Below are positions 49,461 to 60,900 of a DNA stretch of 64,000 nucleotides, piece by piece. The translations under genes and the position numbers were made by a program. The DNA lies in contig NC_091879.1 in NCBI RefSeq assembly GCF_019399895.1, forward strand, positions 3,737,001 through 3,801,000. Reading direction: 5' to 3'. The notes beneath the pieces are model-generated. The model saw only the letters and a list, made by a program, of their open reading frames with translations, did no database searches and had not been told where the DNA came from. The first letter of the stretch is position 1; the number at the start of each line of letters is the position of its first letter. Source of the stretch: Cardiocondyla obscurior (Eukaryota; Arthropoda; Insecta; Hymenoptera; Formicidae).

Positions 49461-49512
49461 TTTTTTTTCTTTTTTCTTTCTTTCTTTTCTTTTTCTTCTT
49501 TTTACGTAACAG
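49461..49512 (+). other. long polypyrimidine tract with a perfect acceptor-like end
   Basis: About 43 nt of almost pure T/C are followed by ACGTAACAG, the form of a strong plus-strand 3' splice site. It lies directly after the retrotransposon fragment. No plus-strand exon is evident after it. Confidence 0.4.
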
Positions 49513-49744
49513 ATCAGGCTCGCGAGATTATTCTGTCACAAAGATTGCGTCCGGGGAATTCGTATCGGGGCCCTCTTGCGCGTTTGCGGTGCAATTAGCG
49601 GCCGTACTTTATACATTTGACCAGCCCCGAGTCGCCCGGGGACCTCGCGAGAGTTTCTAACGTAACGCGCGTCCGACGTAGCGACGGAGTCATAATCGCC
49701 GGCAGAGAGCGAACGTATTAATTGCCCCCGAGCAGGCGTTTCTT

Positions 49745-49856
49745 AAAAGCCGGCCCCGCGCGAGCGTGTCTCGCACTGAAAAAAAAAAAAATCTCCGCTT
49801 TCGAAGAGAATACTTTTCGGGGCTATAAATTTCCGCGCGCTCTCAGTTTGCGAGGG
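49745..49856 (+). repeat. left arm of a 110-bp inverted repeat
   Basis: Reads AAAAGCCGGCCCCGCGCGAG through GGCTATAAATTTCCGCGCGC. It is the reverse complement of 50988-51096 with about five differences, one of them a length change in an A-run. Confidence 0.88.
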
Positions 49857-50987
49857 CTTTGGCTTCTACCTTCTATGATATTAATCTAACTCCGAAAGAT
49901 AAGTTGCCTATATTTTTTTTATAGCAATTTTTTTATTTTGGATAAATAGAAATCTTTAAATTCCTCTGTAATAAATAACGAGTCGAAATAGTTTTTTTCT
50001 TTTTTTTTTTCTTTCGCTCCTTCAGTTATCAAAAGCTCGCGCGACGTTCCGGGCGTCTTCTACAAAAAGAGATGTTTAAATTCACGATGAAGACATAGCT
50101 GAGTGGACAAAGATAGCAGCGCGGCATACAAAAATACCAGTCGGACGATGAATATATTCGTGTCAGGAGAGATAAAAGAAAACGAATACTCGCAGCTTGT
50201 CTGCGCGGGAGAGATTCTCGTCGACGGGCGACGTTGTAGGAGCGGGTTACCTTTGAAGATTGGTATCGCGGCCTATGACAAAGTTCATCTCGCCTTTCAT
50301 TCCGAACCTATCTCAACCCGTGGACTTCCACCGTCGAATAACAGAACGCTAGCGAAAGAAAATCCGTCTCTCCATCGAGGAGAAAAATTATTTCCCGGAG
50401 TAATAAAATTGCACGCGCTTTACAACGGGTTTTTACGTATTCACTTTTCCGGTGGGTGGGACGGCCACGGCGAGGGGCTGAAATCATTTCAATAAGCTTC
50501 GGTAAAAAGTCGCACCTCGACCTCCTCGCGAACAGGTGGGTACATTTTGTAATCACGCGGGGAGCCGTTACATCCGCCTACGCGGTAATAATACGTGACT
50601 TTCGGCGATGAGTTACGTCGCGGGCGAGCGGCTTTTCGAGGCGGGTGCAGGCGGACGGCGGTAAATCCGTCATGGGGCCCGTGACAGATTCACCTTTGTC
50701 GGGGAGGGAGATGTAAGGAGCAAGAGGCGAAGAAAGCCCCGGCGCGACGAGGAGGCGACGACAAGCGGGTGGCGCGAAAATGTCTCGACATCTGCTACCT
50801 CCCTCGCCCGTTGGAAATTATTAATCCCGTCAAAAGTACTAAATCATATCTCTCATGGAGAGGCTCGTGGAGGCTCGTGCCTTCGAGGAGCGTTCCGAGG
50901 CCGGCGGGACGAGGGGCCGAAAGGAACGCCGGCGACGACGCGGGCAGCGAAGGCGACCTTGATTTAGGGTCGCGGAAACCCTTCTTC
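49857..50987. other. spacer between the inverted-repeat arms
   Basis: 1131 nt. It includes a poly(T) tract at about 49990-50012 and a plus-strand 130-codon open frame (50103-50495) without recognisable domains. No transposase is seen, so nothing shows that the arms bound an autonomous element. Confidence 0.5.
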
Positions 50988-51096
50988 TCTCGCAGACTGA
51001 GAGCGCGCGGAAATTTATAGCCCCGAAAAGTATTCTCTTCGAAAGCGAAGATTTTTTTTTTTCAGTGCGAGACACGCTCGCGCGGGGCCGGTTTTT
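50988..51096 (-). repeat. right arm of the 110-bp inverted repeat
   Basis: Reverse complement of 49745-49856, sharing the CACTGA-poly(A)-ATCT-CGCTTTCGAAGAG core. No target-site duplication is visible next to either arm. Confidence 0.88.
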
Positions 51097-54000
51097 CATC
51101 GGACGCGATGACGAGAACGTTGATACGGACCGATGTTCGCGTCTTAATTCTCCCCTCGTCTTGGGAGAGCGAGAGGGAGGAAAGGGCGACGCCGCGGGCT
51201 CGAAGAGTAGCCCTTAATATCCGTCGCTCGTATCTTAATCTGGTTTAGCGTGTAATGGACGCCTCCGGGTGGCGTTTCCCCCCTCCTCCCTCCCTTTTAT
51301 GATAAACCTTTTCCGAAATTGGGATACACGCGAGGGAACTAACTCCACAGAAGGCGAAGGCGGACAGCGGTTACATTGCTAACTGTCATGCCGGCGTGAT
51401 AAGGGCCGCGTTTTCCGGGCGCAGCAGCGCGTGCCGAAGAGATAAGCTTCCACTCTTGACGAAGATGTCCAGCGGTGACTCGACAAGATTCTTACAGCCG
51501 GGCATCGCAGCGATGTACGTTTTTGTCATTAGCTTTTCGATTTAATTAAATTTCTTTTAACGCCACTGTAAGTTATTAAGATATATTACTAAGCGCGCGT
51601 GTTATTTACTCCCGCTTCTTCTGTGGTAAATCTATAGCAAAGACGATGGAACTTGAAATAAAATAGAGATAAAATTCATGAGAAAGATAAGAATTCGTGA
51701 GAAATGATCGGCGTATCGAAATTTAAATTGGATAATTCATTGCGCAACGATGGCAAAATAAAGTTTGAATATTTAAAGATTATATTATGAATAAAGTTTC
51801 TCTTGAAATTTCGTAAAAGCGGAATAATCATATAAAGCGATGGAATATCTACTCTCATGACTTGAGACAGACGCCTAGCGGGATACAACCGTCGCTACGT
51901 CGAAGCCTGAATTTTGAAAGTCGTGAAAGTTTCGCAATTGTGTTACACTCAGTTACAGTAATGATCCATCTCTCTAGCAATGAGCTGGCAAAACGTGATT
52001 ATTGAAGGGTCGGCATCGGCGGCCGGGCAAATAAAATATAATTTCCAACAGGCGTTAATCCACGAACCTGAACACCTGGAGGTGCAGGCGACGCGAGGTG
52101 GGAATCCCGCCCCGTCCTCGCATTCCCGCGTTTGCTCATCCCCGCGCGCGTAATCGCGGATTGATTGGATTTCTCTGCACGGTCTAAGCGCACCCGACTC
52201 CCGTGTCGAACACCGAGGCGAGCAGCTCGCGGAGAGGAAGGAGCGAAGCCCGAAGGGGCCTCGAAGGGAGGTAAGGAAGGACGAAGGGCTACGCGCGGAG
52301 GAACACGGCGGGGCGGACGAAGCGAGGGAAAAGAGACGAAGATGTAGGTTGCTGCTGCTGCTGCAGCTCGAACTGAACGAGCAGAGCAATAAGTAATTGT
52401 TACGGCTGCGGAATTGGCGGACGACGTCGGCGACGATAACAACGACAGGTGCGATTAACTAGCGTTTGATGCGAGTTTGAGGCTAAGTCGACCGCTAATT
52501 AAATTAATTTCAAGATACGTCCCGTACCCTCAGTCTAATTTTCCTCGGTTTAAGTGGCTGCGTTCGTGTTATGGAAAAGGGAGAGCTGGGAGAAAGGCTG
52601 ACGTTCGGAAAAGTTAATCTTATAAGTTATCGATCGATAATTAATCGATGACAGACGATTTTGTTAAAGTAGCGCATACATAATTATGGATTTAAATGTT
52701 TTAGATGAATTTTGCACGTTTTAAAGTTAGTAATTCTTTTTTCTTTTGTTTTTTTTTTTCCTTTTTAATTGAAAGTAGGATGCGATGTTTCGCGTCACTT
52801 GCGTTGACGATGTTGAGACTCGAACCGTCGGCGTCGGGGTGTATTCTACGGCTCGCAACGTGGTTGCATTCCGCGCACGTAGATGCGCTTTCAAGCAAAA
52901 CGAGGGTAGCAGCGAGCGGCCCGATCCGTTTCGAAAACGACGTGTCGCGTTTCTTCGTCCGACTGTGCTTTATTCGAAAATAGCGCGTGAAGGTACGATT
53001 GTCTGAGAGAAGACGTTGAGACGGGTGGAGACGCAAAGGGACGAGCGTAGAGAAAGCCGGCGTTGGAAGGCGGCTGCAAAATGATCTCTCGACTTAATGC
53101 AACGAGGGAAAAGGGCAAAGAAAAAGAGAGAGCAGTGCCAGGGATGAAACCTTCATCGCGGAAATTCAATTAAAACTAACGCAGCCTTTTAAATTCACAT
53201 AATCTTAATTAATAATTACGCGATTATTGTCATTGAAAAAATATTTTATTTGTCTAGAACACCGGCGTGTTAATAACCCGTTAAATTTACCGAGCAATTA
53301 AATTTTTGCGCCAAGTTTCCCCTACGAGCTCGGTGAAACCGCGATCGTCCCCGTTTGCCAAATTGAACATCGGCCAGGAAGTTTTCGCGACTCCTTATTG
53401 TTTCGATGGCAATTAAGCGTCGTCGCAAGGCGAGGGACGAAGGTCGAGTAGGCCCACGTGGCGGGGTTCTCGCGTAAGGGCGAGTCATCGTAAATTCTCG
53501 CTCCGTGAGCCAGCGGAAAATTCGATCGAAATGGTTTGAATTCCTGTCCCGCGAGACGAACGGCCGGCGCGATTCCGGAATACTGATGCGTCACGCCATC
53601 GAGCATCCGAGGGGCCGAAAGTCGCTTGTTTTCTTTATTTTCCTGCTCTCGCTTTTCGCAACCTTGGCTCAAGTCAACCCCAGCCGAAGCGAAGCCCATA
53701 CGTCGAACACGGGAAGTCATTAGACACGCGAGTAATTCTTCTGACTTTTTTTTATTAGCCTTATTTTTTTACGAGTATACGATTCACTTTAATTGACGAG
53801 TTACGTAACTCACACGGATAGGGATCAACGGGGTCCACGAAAAATCCACGTCGCTTGCGAGGTTTCGATGACGTAAACAGCAAGTTGTTACATCTCTCTG
53901 TTATTACTCTCGGTAATATTTCATTCAATGCGAAATTATGGTCGGCGTTATTTATTCGTGTTGTTCGTCCGCGATGATAAATCGACTCTTCCAAAGTGTG

Positions 54001-54613
54001 GCGTTCCTTTTTTTTTCTTTTTTTTTTTTTTTGCGATTATTGCAGTGACGAAAGGAGAGCCGCTTGAGCCGAACCCGGAATAAACCTACCGCAGTTTGCG
54101 AGCACGAATTTACGAGACGACGCGACGATGCTCTTTCGAGGAGGCCCTCAGGATTTGCACGCGCGGATCCGGGGCCCTTTGCGCTCTCGCCGCCGATATC
54201 GAAGGACTTGTATAATTGCCGGCGTTTGCATTTTTATCGAGGAATTCCATTTACGGGACACGCGATAAAAACCGCGCGTAAATAAACGCCGCTCGCGCGT
54301 CCGACGAATAATGATTTCGGATTCTTTCGGTCCGAGAAACATGTATCTATCGCGAACAGAAAAAAAAGAAAAGAAATAGGGAGAATAAACGAAAGGCGAT
54401 CACCCCGAAACTTATGAAAGCTTGAAAACAACGTTGGATCACAATCGCGATAAATTCGCCCTTAGAGAATCGATTCGCGGGCTGCGGGATTTTATTTCGG
54501 CATGTAAAAGAAGCGGCTGAAAGAAATCGTTCCTTCAAATTCCACCGTGACATTCGATTTTCATATAGTATCGCTGTAACGGGCAAACTTTCGCTTCTCG
54601 AGGAACCTTACGA
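51097..54613. other. noncoding interval between inverted repeat and MITE copy 2
   Basis: No supported gene. Contains an AT-rich part (51.5-51.8 kb), a GC-rich part with a CTG/GCA cluster near 52350-52370, poly(T) at 52748-52760 and 54009-54032, and mixed sequence. Confidence 0.55.
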
Positions 54614-54615
54614 TA

Positions 54616-54940
54616 TACAGGGTGTCCTACCCCATATTGACAAACTCTCAGAGTTAAACAGGTCTCGTGGACACAAATTAATTTATTTGAGAAAAAAATT
54701 AATTTGTCTAGCGCAAAAGCGACAAGGAAGCTACGCGTGAGTGAGCGCGACAGACGACGGCGCCATTCGTCTGTCGCGCTCACACGCCCGCAGCTTCCTT
54801 GTCATTTTTAAGTTACACATTTTAATTATTTTTTTAATAATAGTTGAAAATTGTACAAAATGGCATAGAACTTATTGACTTGTATCCACGAGACCTATCT
54901 AATTCTGTGAGTTTGTCGATATAGGCTGGGACACCCTGTA
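54616..54940. mobile_element. fold-back MITE copy 2 (complete, TA target duplication)
   Basis: A 325-bp element with inverted termini TACAGGGTGTCC ... GGGACACCCTGTA flanked by TA on both sides (54614-54615 and 54941-54942), as expected for Tc1/mariner-type transposition. Long sub-terminal inverted arms and the same central hairpin (54721-54803) match copy 1. It has no coding capacity. Confidence 0.88.
54721..54803. repeat. central hairpin of MITE copy 2
   Basis: Differs from the copy 1 hairpin by about one base, so the stem is the best-preserved part of the family here. Confidence 0.88.
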
Positions 54941-54942
54941 TA

Positions 54943-57900
54943 GAAATCGAGTGTCGAACTGGGAATCCTTCGGATCGCAATTTTTCGGATTAACCCGCAG
55001 AGGAACGAAGCGGTTAATATTTTTTATTTTTCCATGTTCATCTCGAGGTAGATAAAAAGTAACGAGGCGATAACCGGTAAACTTTCCGGGGAAACGCTAA
55101 GGAATCGTCCCGCCGGAATTTCGTCGTGCCGAAAGTCGGCTTGTTTTCTCGTCCGTCGTTGTCAGTTGAATTAAACTCGCTCGCTCCATGCACATCTCGG
55201 CAATTACTCGTATCCGACGTGAATAAACGGCCGTGCAACCTTCGCCCCGCGTAGTACCGTAAGTTCTCAGCTGATCGATGCGAATCCCGGCGTTATTATC
55301 GAATTATCGCGGCTAAAGTCATAATCGTTACGGAACGCGACTGCCATAATACACGGGGACGAGTTTAACGCGAGTTTGACGGGAAAAGTCGACCCTTCGC
55401 GCCCGTCCTTCGTGGAGAAGAAGGGCTCTACTCTCTTGCTTTCTCTTGCGAGAAGAGGCGGAGACGCTGGGCGACCCTTCGCAGGCACAAGAACGCGCTG
55501 GGGGCCCTCTCTCGTGGAGAAGGGTGAAAAATTGCAGCGACTTATTAAACGGAAAACTTGGCCGCCCCCGGGACGGCACGAGACGAGACAGCGGGACCCA
55601 GCCGTGTGCCCCGGCCGTGATATATGTATGCCCATCGGGTAAGAAAGTTTTGACGAGCGCGAACGACTGCCGGCTGCGTTATTATTGGCGATAAATTGTC
55701 GAAGCGCGCCGCCGCACTCCCGGCCGGTCGACGCGGAAAAATGAGCGAACGAATCCGCGAGGCTACGCCAAAGAAACGCACGCCGGATGAACAATGTCAG
55801 CGACGTCGTTCGCAGCGACAGGGGGATATCTCCAGAGTCAATTTCTTAATCGTAATCGGTAGGGAATTAGATACGATAAATACTTCAAAGCTTTGTACTT
55901 AAACGCAAGAGCGGCTCGCGTTTGTGTCCGCGCGGTAAATAAACGTACTCGAGGACTCATTGTCCGCGCCCTTTCTTAATCGTCCCGTGCGCGTTCGTTT
56001 TCATTTTGGCCCCTCCGAACCTAACGCGGACGATCGATCGGTCCGAGGCAATCGACTCGACGAGGAGCCAGCGGATACGGGCCGCCGCGATTTACGAGTC
56101 ATCGGCTTAAATCTCATCCCCCGCTGATCCTCCTCTTTCAGGTAGCTTCTTACTTAGGCCCGGCCCTCCACTCGTCCCTTTGAGTTACAGGGCGAGCTCG
56201 TGGAGAGAAATCGCGAAGGAAAAGGAAATGACACGAGGGAAGGGGGAACGGAGGGTAAAAACCCGGGGGTTAGTTGTCGCACCCTGTCGGCGCGGCGCGG
56301 CACGGGAGGGGAGGGTACCCCCTGAACGATAAACCCTCTCATCGGCGACGGCCTTATCGCTTGGAATTATTCGAAAAGCCGCGCGCGCACCTTCGGGAGG
56401 AATGCAGAGAAGAACGGGCGAACACTGTCGCGCGGCGAAGAAGTGGTTACAACCCGCGGAGAGAGATGCCGGTTACGATATAGGACGACATTCTCCGTGG
56501 GTCGACGTCGAATCGTCTAGGGACCGATCTATCCGCGGATTGAAACCCGGGGATTGATCGGCGCGATCGTGAGTCGCTTAAGGGCTTCAACAAATTGACT
56601 ATAACGAATTAATGCACTCGGAGAGAGAAAGTAACGCACGTAAAAAAAGTTTAACATATTTCGAATTAATATAATCAGGAAATAGTTACGCGTAGGTATA
56701 AAAAGAAACTCGCGGCGACGGCGCTGCTCAATTTTCGGATAACGAGAAGAAACTGACGGTCCACTTATCTTAATAAGTTACCGTAAATATCGTCCATTCG
56801 TAAACGGCTGAAATCGACGCTCCCGCTGACGTCTTAAAAATTATTTTCGTGCTGATAACATAAAATACCCTTTAAGTCCACCACGGATATCGAGTTGAAA
56901 TCGCGATGACGGGAAACGGAGGCTGATCATCCATAAAAAGATGCCGCCTTAGATACGGAAGCGACATTCCCGTTGCGAGGTGATAGGTCGCTTTACACCG
57001 CCTCGGTAGACAATTTTTCGGGCCGGTTTCGAATATTTTTAATGATAGACTTTTACGACGTCTTCTCGACGAGGTATTCTCGTGAGATGCGATTGATAGT
57101 GCCGAAAGGAATAATCCGAATCGTAAAACGAAAAAAAAAATCATTTGCCGGCGCTCGTCTATAACGGGAGTCGAAAGTTTAGTGCCTTAAATGATACTTT
57201 TATTGCGTCAACGCAAAGTCTAATATTTTTTTTTCTTTATTTCTTTTTTTTTTTAAGAGCGCAACGACGCGGACGATTGCTGGCTGTGACGCGGCCCGCA
57301 GGATGCAGCTCGTTCGAATCGTGACCCGCGGCGGATTTGCAAGCTGCCCGGACGTTTTTTTGACCCGACGAGGTAATTCTGCCCCGCGAGAACGTACGAT
57401 CCGCGGATCGATACGCGGCCGAAGGTAGAGTCTGCGGTCCTTGGCCAACTTTTCGCGCGGACAATCGCGAAAGTGCAAGACAGCTTCCTAATTGAGCCTT
57501 TTACCGCCGACTCGTGCTCTTGACCCCAGCTGAGGTCTCGCAGAAAATTATGTAACGCACACCTTTAAACGCGCAGCTAATTTCAACTTTTACATTTTAA
57601 TTTATTAAAAAGAGAATTTTTTTTTCTCTGGGAAAGAGCACGGAAGAAGAATAAACGTAGCCGCCGATCTAAATCGTTAGTCTAAACGTTTTTTTTTTTT
57701 CCGGGTAAATTTCCAAACTGTTGCCCATCGGTCACGGTATCGCGATTGATTTAACGCTCATTTCCCGGACGCGATGTTCCTGGGAATCGGAATTCTCGAA
57801 GCCGATCTCGGGAGCGAAGCTGTTCCAGGCCGATGCCGGCACGGAGCTGGTCGCTTGACCAGCCGCGTTTTTTACCTGGCGAGTCGTCGTCCCTGCGGAC

Positions 57901-60900
57901 GGCTGTATCGAGAGAAGAGGGAGAGAAAGGGCAAGGGGAGAAGCGGAGAGCGAGAGCGGTATCAGCAAGAAGATGGGATGCAAGTAACCTAAGTGTCGAT
58001 TCATCCCACTGCACTGATCGCTGCCATCGCGTGTCGAGCGAAAGCCACGTTTTCTCTTGAAACGTTCAACCGCACCTAAATTAATTCGTCGGGCTTACCC
58101 TTTGCGAAAGGGGGGAAAAAAAATGCGCTCCTGCGTCGTTGCAACAAAAGGGAAAAGTAGCTATAGATTAATTTATTCACTGAAATAAAAAAAACTAATA
58201 TGCTAATGGATGTCGAATTCCATCTAATCACCAGTCGGTTTGGGTTTGCGTTATTTAAGTTCAGATCTCAAGATAAGATACGAATTATACACGTGAGAAT
58301 AGAGATAAATTCGCTCCGTTTGTTCGGATCAAATGTGCCCCCTCATTAAAATCGAAAGGAAGAAGCCTACTCTTCACGAGATAACGAATCTATGAAAAAC
58401 TACGTACAAGATTTGTGCTCAAACTATTAATTTACCGCCGGAGTGGAATTACACGTTAACTTTCACGTGATTTGAATAAAACAAACGGCGATTTAGCTCG
58501 ATTAACATAATAATTAGCGCCTCGCTATTAACGGCTACTTGACACGTAGAGCATCGCGTTAATTACTGCCTCATTACTCTCTTACGTGCGCGACGAGGAA
58601 GAGGCGAGTGCCTCGTAAATTTTCAAAATTAAACGGCCGTCGAAGCACTGGAAATTAGACAACGGGCGACCGAGAGAGGAGAGGCGCGGAGTTCGAGAGG
58701 TCTCGCTAAGTTTCGAAAGACCCTCCGTCCTTCGGGAGCGTCTTGAAGGAGAAGACAGCAACGGGTAGAGTCCCTAACGAACTTATCCCGAAGGCTGAGT
58801 GCCGCCTCCAGCGCGCCTGGAGACATACACGTGCGTTTCCGCCTCATAGGCGTACTTCATATCCGATATCTCGAGATACATGTATACAAGGCAAACAAAA
58901 GTACCCGCGGATAAAGATAAATCGAGAAGTAACGCGTGCAAAAGGGTCCATTTTAATGCCACGCGCCGGTATTAAAAATAAAAAAAAAAAATAAACCCAA
59001 ATATAATTCAATATAAGAAGCATTTTTTAAAAGTAGACAATAAAGATTTTAGATCTTTTTAAAAAAGCGAAAAAATGCACGCACGTGTTAGACGAGTGGC
59101 GACGGAGGAAATAAAATCTTTCGGACTCGCGGAATTGCGTGCAAAACGTTTAGTTGAAGAAACGTGCTGCGCCTATGGCACCGCACTTTCGCACGGCGCA
59201 CCAAAACGGAAGGAAAAAAAAAAAAGGGTAGCAGAGGGAGGAACGTGGACTCCCGTGGAAAGAAACTCACTTTCCGCTTCGAATCAGTCGAATCCGCCGT
59301 CCCTTTGCCCGCGCGTATCCCCCTCGCCCGCCCTTCGGGTCGGAGTCGAAGAAAAACCGGTGGGAATTCGTGCGCCGAGATATGAAAGAGAAGGAAAGGG
59401 TGCAGGGTGGAACGGAGGGAAAGTGTATCCGCGCAGAAAGCGAAATAGTAGTCGAGAAGGGCGGAAAAGAACCTGCGATCGATGATCTGCGGACGGTACG
59501 GTTTCTATTCTTTTTTTTTTCTTTTTCTTTTTTTTTTAACCGCAAAATTAACGTGACGGGTACAAACGATCGCGCGGCCCTTTTAAGAGCAATTAATAAA
59601 ACGCGATGCATTATCGCGCCGGAGGAATGTTGTTATCGCTCAATCTTAACAAACGCGCGCGCGCGAATACATCGGCTAAATCGTCGCCTCTGGTTTCTAC
59701 CGGCTTAATCGCCGCCTCGCGTCGCTCATAATTAATACAGCACAATAACACACATCGACGCTGCCCGCACCATCCTCCCCTGCTTCCTCCTCCTCCGCCT
59801 GCACCTGTTCCTCCTCCCGACAAACGACTTTCCTCTCTTGACCGTCCCATTCATCTAGCCCGACGAGGCTGTTCGTTTGTATCGCGTGCGCTGTTTCGCG
59901 AAATGACACGGCAATCGGCAACGTTAATGGGCACTTCAATTTTATTGCCGGGGAAAAAAGAAGCGCAATTTCCGCGCTAAATGCTCGTGCGAATGAATTT
60001 ATCCGCATTCTACCGAAGCCGGGAGAAGGCGCGCGCGTTCCACGTGTTCTCTATAAAACAGTTCGGCATGAAATCGATGCTCTCGCGCGGATGAAGAATG
60101 CCCCGACTTCCGAGAGGAAAACCATTCCCACTTTGTAAATCGGAGCACTTGCCGCGCTGGAGGAAGCACAGTCCGTATTTTAATACGTGCAAAACGCGCC
60201 GAGAGAAGCACCAGGATTGCCATAATGACTAGGATCGGGGTAATTTACCGTAAAAAAGTAGCCTTTTCCGGTGATTCACCCGGTAAGATTTTTCAAGCAC
60301 GATAACTTTCTCTTGCTAATTTCGGGCAAATTTAGCAAAATGTTTATGTAACGAGAAAAGTGCCGCGTTCGTGTATAAAGGTTTAAAAGTAATTTTATTA
60401 AATGCGTAAGAATTTTATCATAAAGACAAGTTGTTAAAAAAAAAAAAAATATATATATATAAAACTGTAGAAAAAGAAATTTTCAAGCCCTTTTTATAAA
60501 TACATAAAATGAGCAAATATATATTCGCGACAACGAGGCGCCGAAAGAACTTGCGCGACTTTCGGTGTCTTAAAACATGGAGGTGGCTACCGAAGCGAGG
60601 CGAAAAGGAAAACGTGAGGTGCGCGAAAAGTGACGCGACCGAAATGGAGCCATGCGATACCACGATCCTTCTCCCAAGATGACTTTTCCCTCGCGGCTGG
60701 TCACGGCTCGGTCGCCACCCTCAAAATTATCCCACGTAAAAAACCGAGTTTCGAAAGAAACCAGGAGCAAACGCGATCGGAGGATGAGCTTTTAAAACTT
60801 TTTTTCCAAATCTCCGAAAGTAACGTTCGCAAGTATAAGATAAGTCTTTAAATTAAACGCCCTTTTTCTAAATGACTCCCTACAGATTTCTGTATTGTCT

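Noticed and set aside
50103..50495. 130-codon frame between the inverted-repeat arms, considered as a transposase
   Set aside because: No catalytic DDE/DDD pattern or DNA-binding motif, and no family resemblance.
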